Below, piece after piece: positions 56,287 through 63,603 of a stretch of DNA of 64,000 bases. The stretch comes from an uncultured Bacteroidales bacterium (lineage in GTDB: Bacteria; Bacteroidota; Bacteroidia; Bacteroidales; Bacteroidaceae): contig CADCIP010000009.1 in the NCBI GenBank assembly GCA_902801485.1, forward strand, positions 19,589 to 83,588, written 5' to 3'. The notes beneath the pieces were generated by a model, which was given only the letters and a program-made list of their open reading frames with translations, was not told the DNA's origin and searched no databases. Made by a program: the position numbers and the translations under genes. Each line of letters starts with the position of its first letter. The first letter of the stretch is position 1.

Positions 56287-58134
56287 ATGAAAGAAAACCA
56301 GGATATTACACTAAATATCATTGATTACCTTACTGGAGAAATCTCTCAGGCGGATGCAGATGCTCTTGCCCAATGGGTTATGGCCTCTGAAGAGAATGCC
56401 CGGCAATTTGTCCGCATGAAAGAAGCATGGATGGGGTCATCAATAATAGAACATGCTTACGATGGCGAGGCAGCATTTCTGCGTTTCAAGAGACGTGTGC
56501 TGAAACGTTCTATCGTTCCTAATGCTACTTGGATGCAACGCCACCGCTCAGGTGTCCGTCAGGCCATGCTGTGGGCAGCAGCCATTCTGTTCCCGATTTT
56601 GCTGACCTGTACCACCATTATGTATTATAATCTCAGCAGCCTGTCAGAGGGAGAAATGGTAGCATCTACAGTTGCCGGAGAAACCACTACCCTACAATTA
56701 CCGGATGGAACTCAGGTAATGCTAAAGGAAAACTCCGTACTCACGTATGTCGCCAGTGATTTTGCCCGTGGAAACCGTTCGATAAAATTCCAGGGCTCTG
56801 CTTATTTCACGGTTACATCAGATGCCAGCCATCCCTTCCAGATTACCACAGAGAAGGAGCAGGTTCGTGTTTTAGGAACTGAATTCTTCCTGATTAGCGA
56901 AAAAGGCAGCCAGAAAGATATCCTTTCCCTGGATAAGGGAGTAGTAGAGTTTACAGATCACAAGACAGGTAAAGTAGTTCACATGGAGACTGGAGACGAA
57001 CTTGTTTACAATACTGTTACCGGCAACACATATTGCAGACCGCGTTCCGGCGATGAAGTTAAACTGGCACAGGAGACATATAAGAACAATTCCGTTTCCC
57101 ATTCTGTCTATGCCGAGCTGGAACAGCTTGTAAGCGACCGTGCAGGCAGTCACACTATCCAGTTAAATGTAAGCAAGGGTCTTAAGGCAGGTCTTTATCA
57201 GGTAGAGATAGACCCGGAATGTGCTATAGCTCGCTTTACTCCAGCACCGGATACTGCCAGATTCTCAAGCGGTGACGGAAGCAAAGAACACCCCTATGCC
57301 ATAAGCAATGTCCGTCAGATGTGTAATATGAAGTCAGTTCTTACACCTTACAAAATGACATATTTCTGTCTTACCAGTGATATCGACCTTCAAGGTATAG
57401 AATGGGTTCCGCTAAACGACAGAGCAGACGAATATTCCCTTTGGATAACACTGAATGGTAACGGACATGTTATCCGTAACCTCACCACTTCACGTACAAG
57501 TTATTATGGAAGTTTCTTCGGCGTGCTATGCGGTGAGTGCAAGAATGTGGGCTTCGAGAACGTAAACATTAACTGTTCCGGTTATGGGGCAGGTGCTGTT
57601 GCCGGTTATCTGGGTCACTCTGCATACCCTGGTGTATCTGTCTTGGAAAACTGTTATGCAACAGGTAAAATCAGCGGTCAGTGCTATGTAGGTGGTCTTA
57701 TCGGTAATATTGGCAGCAAGTCAGTCCTAAGAAATTGCTATTCGGCAGTAGATGTGAACAGTTCCAACAGTTATGCCGGCGGACTGGTTGGCAAGGTTCG
57801 TGCCCCCTATGTTATGGAGGGTTGCTACAGTTCAGGTAGCGTTGTCGGTCAATTTGCAGGCGGATTGGTTGGTGGCGGTCAGCAGAAGAGCACCCCTCAC
57901 TCGCGAATCCATGATGTCATGGCCATCAATCCCTACGTTTCAGGATCCCGTCAGTCATACGCCGTAATGCCCATTATCGATGGCGACACCATAAGTCACA
58001 TGTCACATTCATCCAACCTTTATCTTAACGGCAAACGTACAGGCGACGGTTTATCAGACAAGGAAGTAAGAGAGCGTTTGAACAACTTACGCAACGTCTG
58101 GTACGGTTCCAAAGTAGGCAGAATAGCGGAATAA
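56287..58134 (+). CDS. FecR-type anti-sigma factor fused to GLUG repeats
   Basis: A 615-aa single-pass membrane protein. Start MKENQDITLNIIDYLTGEIS at 56287 fits FecR N-termini; earlier in-frame starts (56263, 56176) lack support. Order: anti-sigma N-terminal helical domain (1-70), membrane helix (AMLWAAAILFPILLTCTTIM, 93-112), FecR periplasmic domain (about 125-245: STVAGETTTLQLPDGTQVML, FQGSAYFTVTSD, LGTEFFLIS). Normal FecR-like proteins of this group end with a small STN/DUF4974 domain near residue 320-350. Here, from about 330, there is a beta-helix-type region with GLUG motifs: ENCYATGKISGQCYVGGLIG, RNCYSAVDVNSS..YAGGLVG, EGCYSSGSVVGQFAGGLVGG. GLUG repeats are usual in surface or adhesin proteins. 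The fusion suggests direct sensing by the anti-sigma itself. The function is inferred. Confidence 0.85.
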   Translation: MKENQDITLNIIDYLTGEISQADADALAQWVMASEENARQFVRMKEAWMGSSIIEHAYDGEAAFLRFKRRVLKRSIVPNATWMQRHRSGVRQAMLWAAAILFPILLTCTTIMYYNLSSLSEGEMVASTVAGETTTLQLPDGTQVMLKENSVLTYVASDFARGNRSIKFQGSAYFTVTSDASHPFQITTEKEQVRVLGTEFFLISEKGSQKDILSLDKGVVEFTDHKTGKVVHMETGDELVYNTVTGNTYCRPRSGDEVKLAQETYKNNSVSHSVYAELEQLVSDRAGSHTIQLNVSKGLKAGLYQVEIDPECAIARFTPAPDTARFSSGDGSKEHPYAISNVRQMCNMKSVLTPYKMTYFCLTSDIDLQGIEWVPLNDRADEYSLWITLNGNGHVIRNLTTSRTSYYGSFFGVLCGECKNVGFENVNINCSGYGAGAVAGYLGHSAYPGVSVLENCYATGKISGQCYVGGLIGNIGSKSVLRNCYSAVDVNSSNSYAGGLVGKVRAPYVMEGCYSSGSVVGQFAGGLVGGGQQKSTPHSRIHDVMAINPYVSGSRQSYAVMPIIDGDTISHMSHSSNLYLNGKRTGDGLSDKEVRERLNNLRNVWYGSKVGRIAE

Positions 58135-58167
58135 TTTCCATTACTTCTCTTTTTTTCTGCCCAAAAG

Positions 58168-58199
58168 TTTGGCAGATAGCAGAAAAAGCAATACCTTTG
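58168..58199 (+). promoter_or_regulatory. tRNA-Met promoter
   Basis: TTTG (58168-58171) and TACCTTTG (58192-58199) are 20 bp apart, 18 bp before the tRNA 5' end. Good match to the Bacteroidetes consensus. Confidence 0.8.
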
Positions 58200-58217
58200 C
58201 AACCGCAAACACAAAAT

Positions 58218-58291
58218 GGCGGGATAGCTCAGCTGGTTAGAGCGTCGGATTCATAATCCGGAGGTCGTGGGATCGTGACCCACTCCCGCTA
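58218..58291 (+). tRNA. tRNA-Met (CAT), elongator type
   Basis: 74 nt without encoded CCA. Acceptor GGCGGGA/TCCCGCT pairs with a G-U at the first pair; D arm GCTC/GAGC; anticodon stem TCGGA/TCCGG with loop TTCATAA (anticodon CAT); T stem GTGGG/CCCAC. The T loop reads ATCGTGA rather than the usual TTCGAAT or TTCAANY pattern, so positions 54 and 58 appear as A and T, the reverse of the normal T54-A58 pair. G1-U72 and lack of three G-C pairs in the anticodon stem argue against an initiator. A terminator hairpin follows. Confidence 0.9.
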
Positions 58292-58294
58292 CAG

Positions 58295-58331
58295 AAAAGG
58301 GATTTACGAGTTAATCGCAAATCCCTTTTTT
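58295..58331 (+). terminator. Rho-independent terminator after tRNA-Met
   Basis: AAAAGGGATTT (58295-58305) and AAATCCCTTTTT (58319-58330) pair as an 11-bp stem ending in a T run. It also serves the convergent C10 protease gene (stop at 58354) on the other strand. Confidence 0.85.
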
Positions 58332-58353
58332 GGTACATATAACAGGTTAATAT

Positions 58354-60786
58354 CTATTCAAGCCTGATCTTCTTTCCATTCTTAATCACAATTCCCTTAT
58401 AACCACCAGTCACACGCTGACCGCTTAGGTTGTACGGAGCGCCATCACCTTGACCCTTGAACCTTGAACCCTGAACCTCCTTTATGCCTGTGGGTTCCGG
58501 AACGGTAAGGGAGAAATTGGCAAAGACGAAGTAGTCACCGTCATCTGTACTGTTGAAATCGTAGCTGATATACAGGTCAATGTCGTAATCACCTGCCTCC
58601 AACTCTCTTGGCAGTCTGATAGATGCTGTTTCTGTCATGTTTGCTGCAAGTTGGAACGGTACTTTTAACAAGGAGTCTGCACAGAACTCTAATGGGTCGA
58701 ATCCGCCTTCGCCGTCCGGGATATAAATTTTTGCTCTCAGCTCAGCATCATAATCTAATGGAGTGTTATTTCTTGTAATGGCGTCAAGATAATAGGCAGG
58801 TTGGTTGTTCTCATCAAGCCGTTTGTCGTAACTTAGTTCCTGGCAGTAGAATTCCAGATCCTCTATGGTAATGTTCTTGTGAGCAATATATCCGTAAATA
58901 TCTTTTATGTCTGCCAGCGGTGTGCCAGAGAAATCGCCGCCGCCTTTAGAGAGAAGAACAACATAGTTACCAGCCCATGGAATAGAGAAATTGAAGCGGA
59001 TATCTGAAGTACCCTTCCCTTCAATGATGAGACCTAGCCTTTCGTATTCGACCAGAAACACCAGCTGTTCGTCTTCCACATAATATATGTCACAGTCTAA
59101 ATCTCCGGTGTAGTCATCGTCGCTGCTGTTGATAATGGTTGCAGAACCATTCAGTCGGAGGTTGTACTGAAATAATCCCTCAATCTTAAAGGACTCATCC
59201 TGGCATGCCAGTTGTGGCATTGGGTGATAAAGAGTGTCCTTTGGCATTCCGTCGTCACCGATGACGAATTCTACGCAGCAATTAGTGCCGAAGATCGGTT
59301 GCCAGGCAGCGTTTGTTCCTGCCTCTCTGTTTACGAAAACCATCTTGTGACTGCCCGGGGTCAGACTCTCAGTTACATTTTCAGGTATATTTATCACCGC
59401 AATTCCAGTACCCTCTACCTGATGCATAGCATAATCATATCCGTCTGCCTCCACGTTCTGCATTCCATAGAGTTGGCGCAAGTCAGGCATACCGTCTTCA
59501 TTGAGTTCGGCCATAGCAACTTCAAAGACACCAGGTTTGTAGGATGTGTTGAGAGCTTCGAACAGGTAAGGCATATCCTCAAAGTTTGTGGTCCAATAGT
59601 AGTGAATAAGGTAACGGCCATAGTCGCTTGGCGGATTCTCTGCCGGTTTCAGACCGATGAGGGCATCCTGCCATCTGGTAAAGGGGTCATAAGAAAAGTC
59701 ATGCCTCCCAGACTGTTTCGTGCTAGGATTAAGCAGGCTTAACTTATAGTAGCCGTTGTTTTCTCCTGCCCATCCCCAGTTTACGTGATAGTATCCGCTG
59801 CCGTCCTGAACTGCATAGCCGTCCAAGATGAATTGATGCCCGGCAAAATCAGAGAATCCTGTATAGACTATGGGACGGCCTTCTTTAAGTTCGTTATAGA
59901 GCAGGTTGTCCCAGTCGCTCACCGTATAATTAACCGAACTTGCATAATACAGATTCTGGTCATACCCAAACTGGTTGACAAGTATGTCTCTATCATAAGC
60001 CATAGCGCCAGAGCCTTTTGGTGTATATTCCGTCTGTATCATCTGTCCGCAGTAGCGCATGAGCAAAGCAACTGCATCCTGCTGTTCCTTGGTAGTGGGT
60101 TGTGTGTAGTCATCCACCATATTGGCCCAGTCGAATGATGTTGGAGGGAGTGCATCGACGGAAAGTCCGTCTATGGTCTCGTATGCAGGCAATTCTCCGA
60201 CAATGGATTCCTGTGGCCATCGGTAATAGTACATCACCTGAGCCATTGCTGTTGCCATGCAGCCAGCGGGACACAGTTTCCCGTCAACTTCCGGACAGAA
60301 GGCATTATACGGTTTTTGCGGATCGTATTTATTGCTGCCCTGCGACCATAGGGATTTTATGAAGTATGGTATGTCGGCATGAGTGGCTACTGCTGTCGCC
60401 TTCGCACCGCTTCGGCTCAGTTCGGTAATCTGACTTGCCGTCTGTTCCAGCCACCACTTCATGTTATCGGGAACCGACCCGGCATCGAAGCTTCCCCTGT
60501 CGGTATAACCCAGCACAAGATTATCACCCACGCAGTCGTCGCCGCTCACAATGACGAAGCCCTGCCCGGCAGTGGCATTAAACACGTAATAAGGAGTCTT
60601 CTCTGCTACAGCACGCCTACTGGTAGCACGGCCATTTGGCGTGATGGCATCATCCTTCACTACAGCACCTTTGCTCTGCAAAAATGTCGCTGCTATCTGT
60701 CGGGCAGAACTATAAGAAACAGGGTCTGCCATACAATCTGCTGCAATGCAGAGAACTGTCACAAACATTAAAAGAACCTTTTTCAT
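58354..60786 (-). CDS. Secreted C10-family (streptopain-like) cysteine protease with C-terminal tail
   Basis: An 810-aa preproenzyme. Signal peptide (MKKVLLMFVTVLCIAADCMA); propeptide of the Spi type (SARQIAATFLQSKG, then TPYYVFNATAGQGFVIVSGDD) to about 130; the mature peptidase has the catalytic Cys176 in CPAGCMATAMAQVMYYY and His317 in FAGHQFILDGY, with the VNWGWAGENNGYY loop. From about 390 there are several beta-sandwich segments of unknown binding role. The C-terminus APYNLSGQRVTGGYKGIVIK resembles the conserved tail of many Prevotella secreted proteins, possibly a secretion/anchoring signal. A 7-bp repeat (58448-58477) encodes the linker VQGSRFKGQGD just before that tail. Its promoter block is identical over 30 bp to that of the PBP1 lipoprotein upstream. 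Confidence 0.9.
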   Translation of the reverse strand: MKKVLLMFVTVLCIAADCMADPVSYSSARQIAATFLQSKGAVVKDDAITPNGRATSRRAVAEKTPYYVFNATAGQGFVIVSGDDCVGDNLVLGYTDRGSFDAGSVPDNMKWWLEQTASQITELSRSGAKATAVATHADIPYFIKSLWSQGSNKYDPQKPYNAFCPEVDGKLCPAGCMATAMAQVMYYYRWPQESIVGELPAYETIDGLSVDALPPTSFDWANMVDDYTQPTTKEQQDAVALLMRYCGQMIQTEYTPKGSGAMAYDRDILVNQFGYDQNLYYASSVNYTVSDWDNLLYNELKEGRPIVYTGFSDFAGHQFILDGYAVQDGSGYYHVNWGWAGENNGYYKLSLLNPSTKQSGRHDFSYDPFTRWQDALIGLKPAENPPSDYGRYLIHYYWTTNFEDMPYLFEALNTSYKPGVFEVAMAELNEDGMPDLRQLYGMQNVEADGYDYAMHQVEGTGIAVINIPENVTESLTPGSHKMVFVNREAGTNAAWQPIFGTNCCVEFVIGDDGMPKDTLYHPMPQLACQDESFKIEGLFQYNLRLNGSATIINSSDDDYTGDLDCDIYYVEDEQLVFLVEYERLGLIIEGKGTSDIRFNFSIPWAGNYVVLLSKGGGDFSGTPLADIKDIYGYIAHKNITIEDLEFYCQELSYDKRLDENNQPAYYLDAITRNNTPLDYDAELRAKIYIPDGEGGFDPLEFCADSLLKVPFQLAANMTETASIRLPRELEAGDYDIDLYISYDFNSTDDGDYFVFANFSLTVPEPTGIKEVQGSRFKGQGDGAPYNLSGQRVTGGYKGIVIKNGKKIRLE
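58448..58477 (-). repeat. CCTTGAA-type heptamer repeat inside the C10 protease gene
   Basis: Plus-strand units CCTTGAC, CCTTGAA, CCTTGAA and CCCTGAA (58448-58475) lie in the coding sequence right before the C-terminal tail. One unit more or less would frameshift and lose the tail. Confidence 0.92.
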
Positions 60787-60870
60787 TTTTCCAAAAAACA
60801 GACTAATTACTTCTGCTACATAGTTTGTTTAACAAATAGTTATAACTAAGAATTTGAAGAGTATTTTCCG

Positions 60871-60913
60871 CAAAGTTAGAAAGAAATTCCGAAATTACAA
60901 GCAATTAGTGCAA
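60871..60913 (-). promoter_or_regulatory. C10 protease promoter with shared 30-bp block
   Basis: Minus strand: TAACTTTG (60871-60878) preceded by TTG (60898-60900) at 19 bp. Positions 60884-60913 are identical to 63574-63603 upstream of the PBP1 lipoprotein, including a TTGCACTAATTGC near-palindrome just upstream of the -33 element. Leader to the ATG is about 85 nt. Confidence 0.75.
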
Positions 60914-61100
60914 TTTTTTTTGTTCCCGACTATTCTCCGTCATGGGAATAAAGATTATGTTGACCTAGGAAGAAGGTTGACGAAATAGCCGCTGTTGCTT
61001 TGTCGCAACAGCGGCTTCTCAGAAGGTACCGTTGTGGGTGTCGTGATCTGGCTACAGGATATTTACACCCGCCATCGGATAATATCTGTTATTCTTCGGA
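60914..61100. other. Intergenic region between the PBP1 lipoprotein and C10 protease genes
   Basis: Apart from the hairpin at 60985-61017, this stretch contains a T-rich run (60914-60920), TCATGGGAATAAAG and GC-mixed sequence without coding signs. Together with the C10 leader the gap between the two genes is 314 bp. Confidence 0.6.
60985..61017 (-). terminator. Hairpin terminator candidate of the PBP1 lipoprotein gene
   Basis: Minus-strand AAGCCGCTGTTGCG, a short loop, then GCAACAGCGGCTAT form a strong stem (about 12 bp), about 85 bp after the stop of the lipoprotein gene. The T tract after it is short (ATTTCGTC). Confidence 0.6.
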
Positions 61101-63374
61101 TTACGGACGTGGTCCGGGACGCTGGTTCTTCCTCTGATAGAAACTCAGGAATGGAAGAACGGCATCGTCCGTCAGATTGTCCTTGGTAATATAGATAGGA
61201 GCAATCAGTTCGTCTGTGGTAGAGTTATTGATTACTGCCTCTACAGCTTTCTTGCCCATCTCGAATGTATTCTGAGCAAAAATACCCTTTATAACATTGC
61301 CGCCTGTCAACAGATCCTGAAGGAACGTCTCATATACGTCGATCGTATAGACAGCCTTGTTGCTCTCCTTGAACAAATCGAAAGCCGGTTCCAGTGCACT
61401 GCCATTAAAGAATACGAAGCTGTCGAATTCGTTAAAGGCTGTCTCTACATCGCTCCTTGCATCATCTCTTGTGGTGACGAAGATTTGTGAATCTGATTTC
61501 TGCTCCTTGAATGCCAGGGCACGCTCTACACCCGGGGTGTTCAATATAGCAAAGGCAGCCGCCTTAGGTTCTGTTACCTTCTCGGCCAAAAGCTGACCGG
61601 CGGCAACGGCATCCGTACCGATGAAAGGACAGCTTGCAAGCGGGCTGTCAGCATCTACGCGGGCATCGATGATGATAACGGGGATGTTGAGTTGCTTGGC
61701 CAGGGCAGCCACTTCAGCATCGGCAGTTTCTCCGTTCAAACCCTTACATGGGGCATAGATAATACCCTTCAGGTCGTTGTTCGGGCGATTAGCCAATTTC
61801 CTTACTGCTGCTATCTGCTCCTGATATGTATATTCGGTGGTAGTGCAGAAGTAATCGCCCATCATGTCATTATCGCGGCAAGCCTCGCGGAAGGCATCCT
61901 CGATTTGCTGGAAGTACTCGATCTGGCCTTCCTTTACAATCATGGCAATGCTTCCGTTGTGTGGACGCACATTACGGACATTACTGATTGTAGATTCAAT
62001 GAACTGCAGGAGTTGGCGTACCACAATGATAGCTTGCTGCATGGGTTCGATAGCGTGGTCAACAATATTGATACCATAGGCTATACTCTCCTGATCAATC
62101 AGCTCTGTGATAGGCACATAGCTCTCCTCGTCGGCAAACTTGAGAGCAGGAACACTATGGAAGTCAACTCCAATCTTTACAGTCTGCAGTTGCATGGGAA
62201 TGGTCTGGTTCAGGTCTTTGCAGCTCATAGAACCGGAAATGAGGCCGTTCAGCTGCTTAACATAGCCTTCGATAGTCTGCTGGTCGGCATAGTTGCGACG
62301 GGCAGAAATCATCTCATTGCGAATCAGCATTGCCTTCTGGCAGTCGCTTATCTTCATATTGGTTGTCAGGTCGTCCAACAGGGTCAGCGAACCCTCGTCC
62401 AGACTGCTGCCAGACATTAAAGCAGCGAATATATCAAAGAGACTGCCGCCAGTGGCAATCTGAGACACATCGATGAAATTGGTATAATCGGTGAAAACTG
62501 TCTTTGCATCCAGCATCTTCTTGCCATTATGAGAGAAACTGAAAATCATACCACCCTTCTTGACAGAAGGATCCGTGCCGATAGCAAAGTGGGTAGTTGT
62601 GGCATCACCCGGCAAGCCCTGCTGTTCAACCGCAGGCAAAGAAGAATTCAGCGTACCGGAGACATTATAGGCATCGGTCTTACGATCGAAGTATTCTGAT
62701 GTTCCGAGCAGTTTCACATCGTTCTTGAAAGTACCGGAAAAGAGTGTAACCCATGAACCGGAGGTATTGCATGAAATGGCAAACGTAAAGTCTGTCGGCA
62801 CGATAGCGACACAGGCTAATGAAGGATCATTCAGACTTGGAATCAGCTGTTTGAAGTTACTGCCACCAGACTTCAGGACAAGTTTCAATATGCCTTTCTC
62901 CACCTGTTGGGTTTCGGGGCTCCATCCGTTCACAATCATCTCGAAATCTTCTGCCTTTTCAACATCGAAGCCAGAGTTATCATCCTTCATCGTAAAACGA
63001 TAGTTGAATTCTGTCAGGTCGATGGTAACCTGATTCTCGTAGCCCATGTTTGCAAGCTCACTACCCGGTTCAACCGGTTTCATAGACTCACGTGCTTTCT
63101 GACGGAAAAGTGGAAGCACCTGAGCTTCGAACTCCGGATTATTAAGCACATACTTGTTGAACATCAGGTTGATGGTGCTGGCAAATTTCATGGATTCGAA
63201 ATTCATATTCTCAGCCATTTCCTTCAAGTTGGCCTTAGTGTGGGTCAGGAACTCCTGACGCTTCTTTCCTCCCTGCTCATGCTCAGCAGGGTTGTCATCT
63301 TTACTACAAGATGTAAACACGCTTGTACCGCAAACAAATGCGATAGCAAATAACAATAGTTTTGTAATCTTCAT
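61101..63374 (-). CDS. Lipoprotein with large unknown N-terminal region and C-terminal PBP1 sugar-binding domain
   Basis: A 757-aa lipoprotein (lipobox FTSC, then SKDDNPAEHEQGGKKR linker). The first ~450 residues are not recognised: helical start (ANLKEMAENMNFESMKFAST), then beta-rich sequence with NYRFTMKDDNSGFDVEKAEDF and a helical block QKAMLIRNEMISARRNYADQQ. From about 470 a periplasmic-binding-protein type 1 fold begins: SIAMIVKEGQIEYFQQIEDAFREACR, LKGIIYAPCKGLNG, LNIPVIIIDARVDADSPLASCPFIGTDAVAAGQLLAEK and VIKGIFAQNTFEMGKKAVEAV, the pattern of RbsB/LacI-type ligand binders. Ends QRKNQRPGPRP. Likely a surface or periplasmic sensor or binding protein for sugars, by inference. Shares a promoter block with the C10 protease. 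Confidence 0.8.
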   Translation of the reverse strand: MKITKLLLFAIAFVCGTSVFTSCSKDDNPAEHEQGGKKRQEFLTHTKANLKEMAENMNFESMKFASTINLMFNKYVLNNPEFEAQVLPLFRQKARESMKPVEPGSELANMGYENQVTIDLTEFNYRFTMKDDNSGFDVEKAEDFEMIVNGWSPETQQVEKGILKLVLKSGGSNFKQLIPSLNDPSLACVAIVPTDFTFAISCNTSGSWVTLFSGTFKNDVKLLGTSEYFDRKTDAYNVSGTLNSSLPAVEQQGLPGDATTTHFAIGTDPSVKKGGMIFSFSHNGKKMLDAKTVFTDYTNFIDVSQIATGGSLFDIFAALMSGSSLDEGSLTLLDDLTTNMKISDCQKAMLIRNEMISARRNYADQQTIEGYVKQLNGLISGSMSCKDLNQTIPMQLQTVKIGVDFHSVPALKFADEESYVPITELIDQESIAYGINIVDHAIEPMQQAIIVVRQLLQFIESTISNVRNVRPHNGSIAMIVKEGQIEYFQQIEDAFREACRDNDMMGDYFCTTTEYTYQEQIAAVRKLANRPNNDLKGIIYAPCKGLNGETADAEVAALAKQLNIPVIIIDARVDADSPLASCPFIGTDAVAAGQLLAEKVTEPKAAAFAILNTPGVERALAFKEQKSDSQIFVTTRDDARSDVETAFNEFDSFVFFNGSALEPAFDLFKESNKAVYTIDVYETFLQDLLTGGNVIKGIFAQNTFEMGKKAVEAVINNSTTDELIAPIYITKDNLTDDAVLPFLSFYQRKNQRPGPRP

Positions 63375-63438
63375 AATGTTTTTTTAAAATGATTAAACTT
63401 TAGCGAACTCTCAATAGTATTCTTCGTAGGTGAAGGTA

Positions 63439-63507
63439 TTAGTCCCGGATGTCATCCTGCACTACTATGCACAGCAGAGCGAAAAGATATAGTGCTTCCT
63501 GTTTCAT
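63439..63507 (-). CDS. Possible 22-aa leader peptide
   Basis: ATG at 63507 opens a short frame MKQEALYLFALLCIVVQDDI ending in TAA at 63439, inside the 186-nt leader between the promoter at 63561-63590 and the lipoprotein ATG. It is hydrophobic with a positive residue early. It may be a chance open frame; no ribosome-binding evidence exists. Confidence 0.2.
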   Translation of the reverse strand: MKQEALYLFALLCIVVQDDIRD

Positions 63508-63560
63508 ACAGTAAGTGTTTTTTATGGATACCGTTATAAATTATATTCTTTAATATTTTG

Positions 63561-63603
63561 CAAAGGTAAAAAAAAATTCCGAAATTACAAGCAATTAGTG
63601 CAA
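63561..63603 (-). promoter_or_regulatory. PBP1 lipoprotein promoter with shared 30-bp block
   Basis: Minus strand: TACCTTTG (63561-63568) preceded by TTG (63588-63590) at 19 bp. Positions 63574-63603 are identical to the C10 promoter block 60884-60913. The leader to the lipoprotein ATG is about 185 nt. Confidence 0.75.

Noticed and set aside
61692-62420. Open frame of 242 codons antisense to the PBP1 lipoprotein
   Set aside because: Opposite a well-supported gene and without domain signs.
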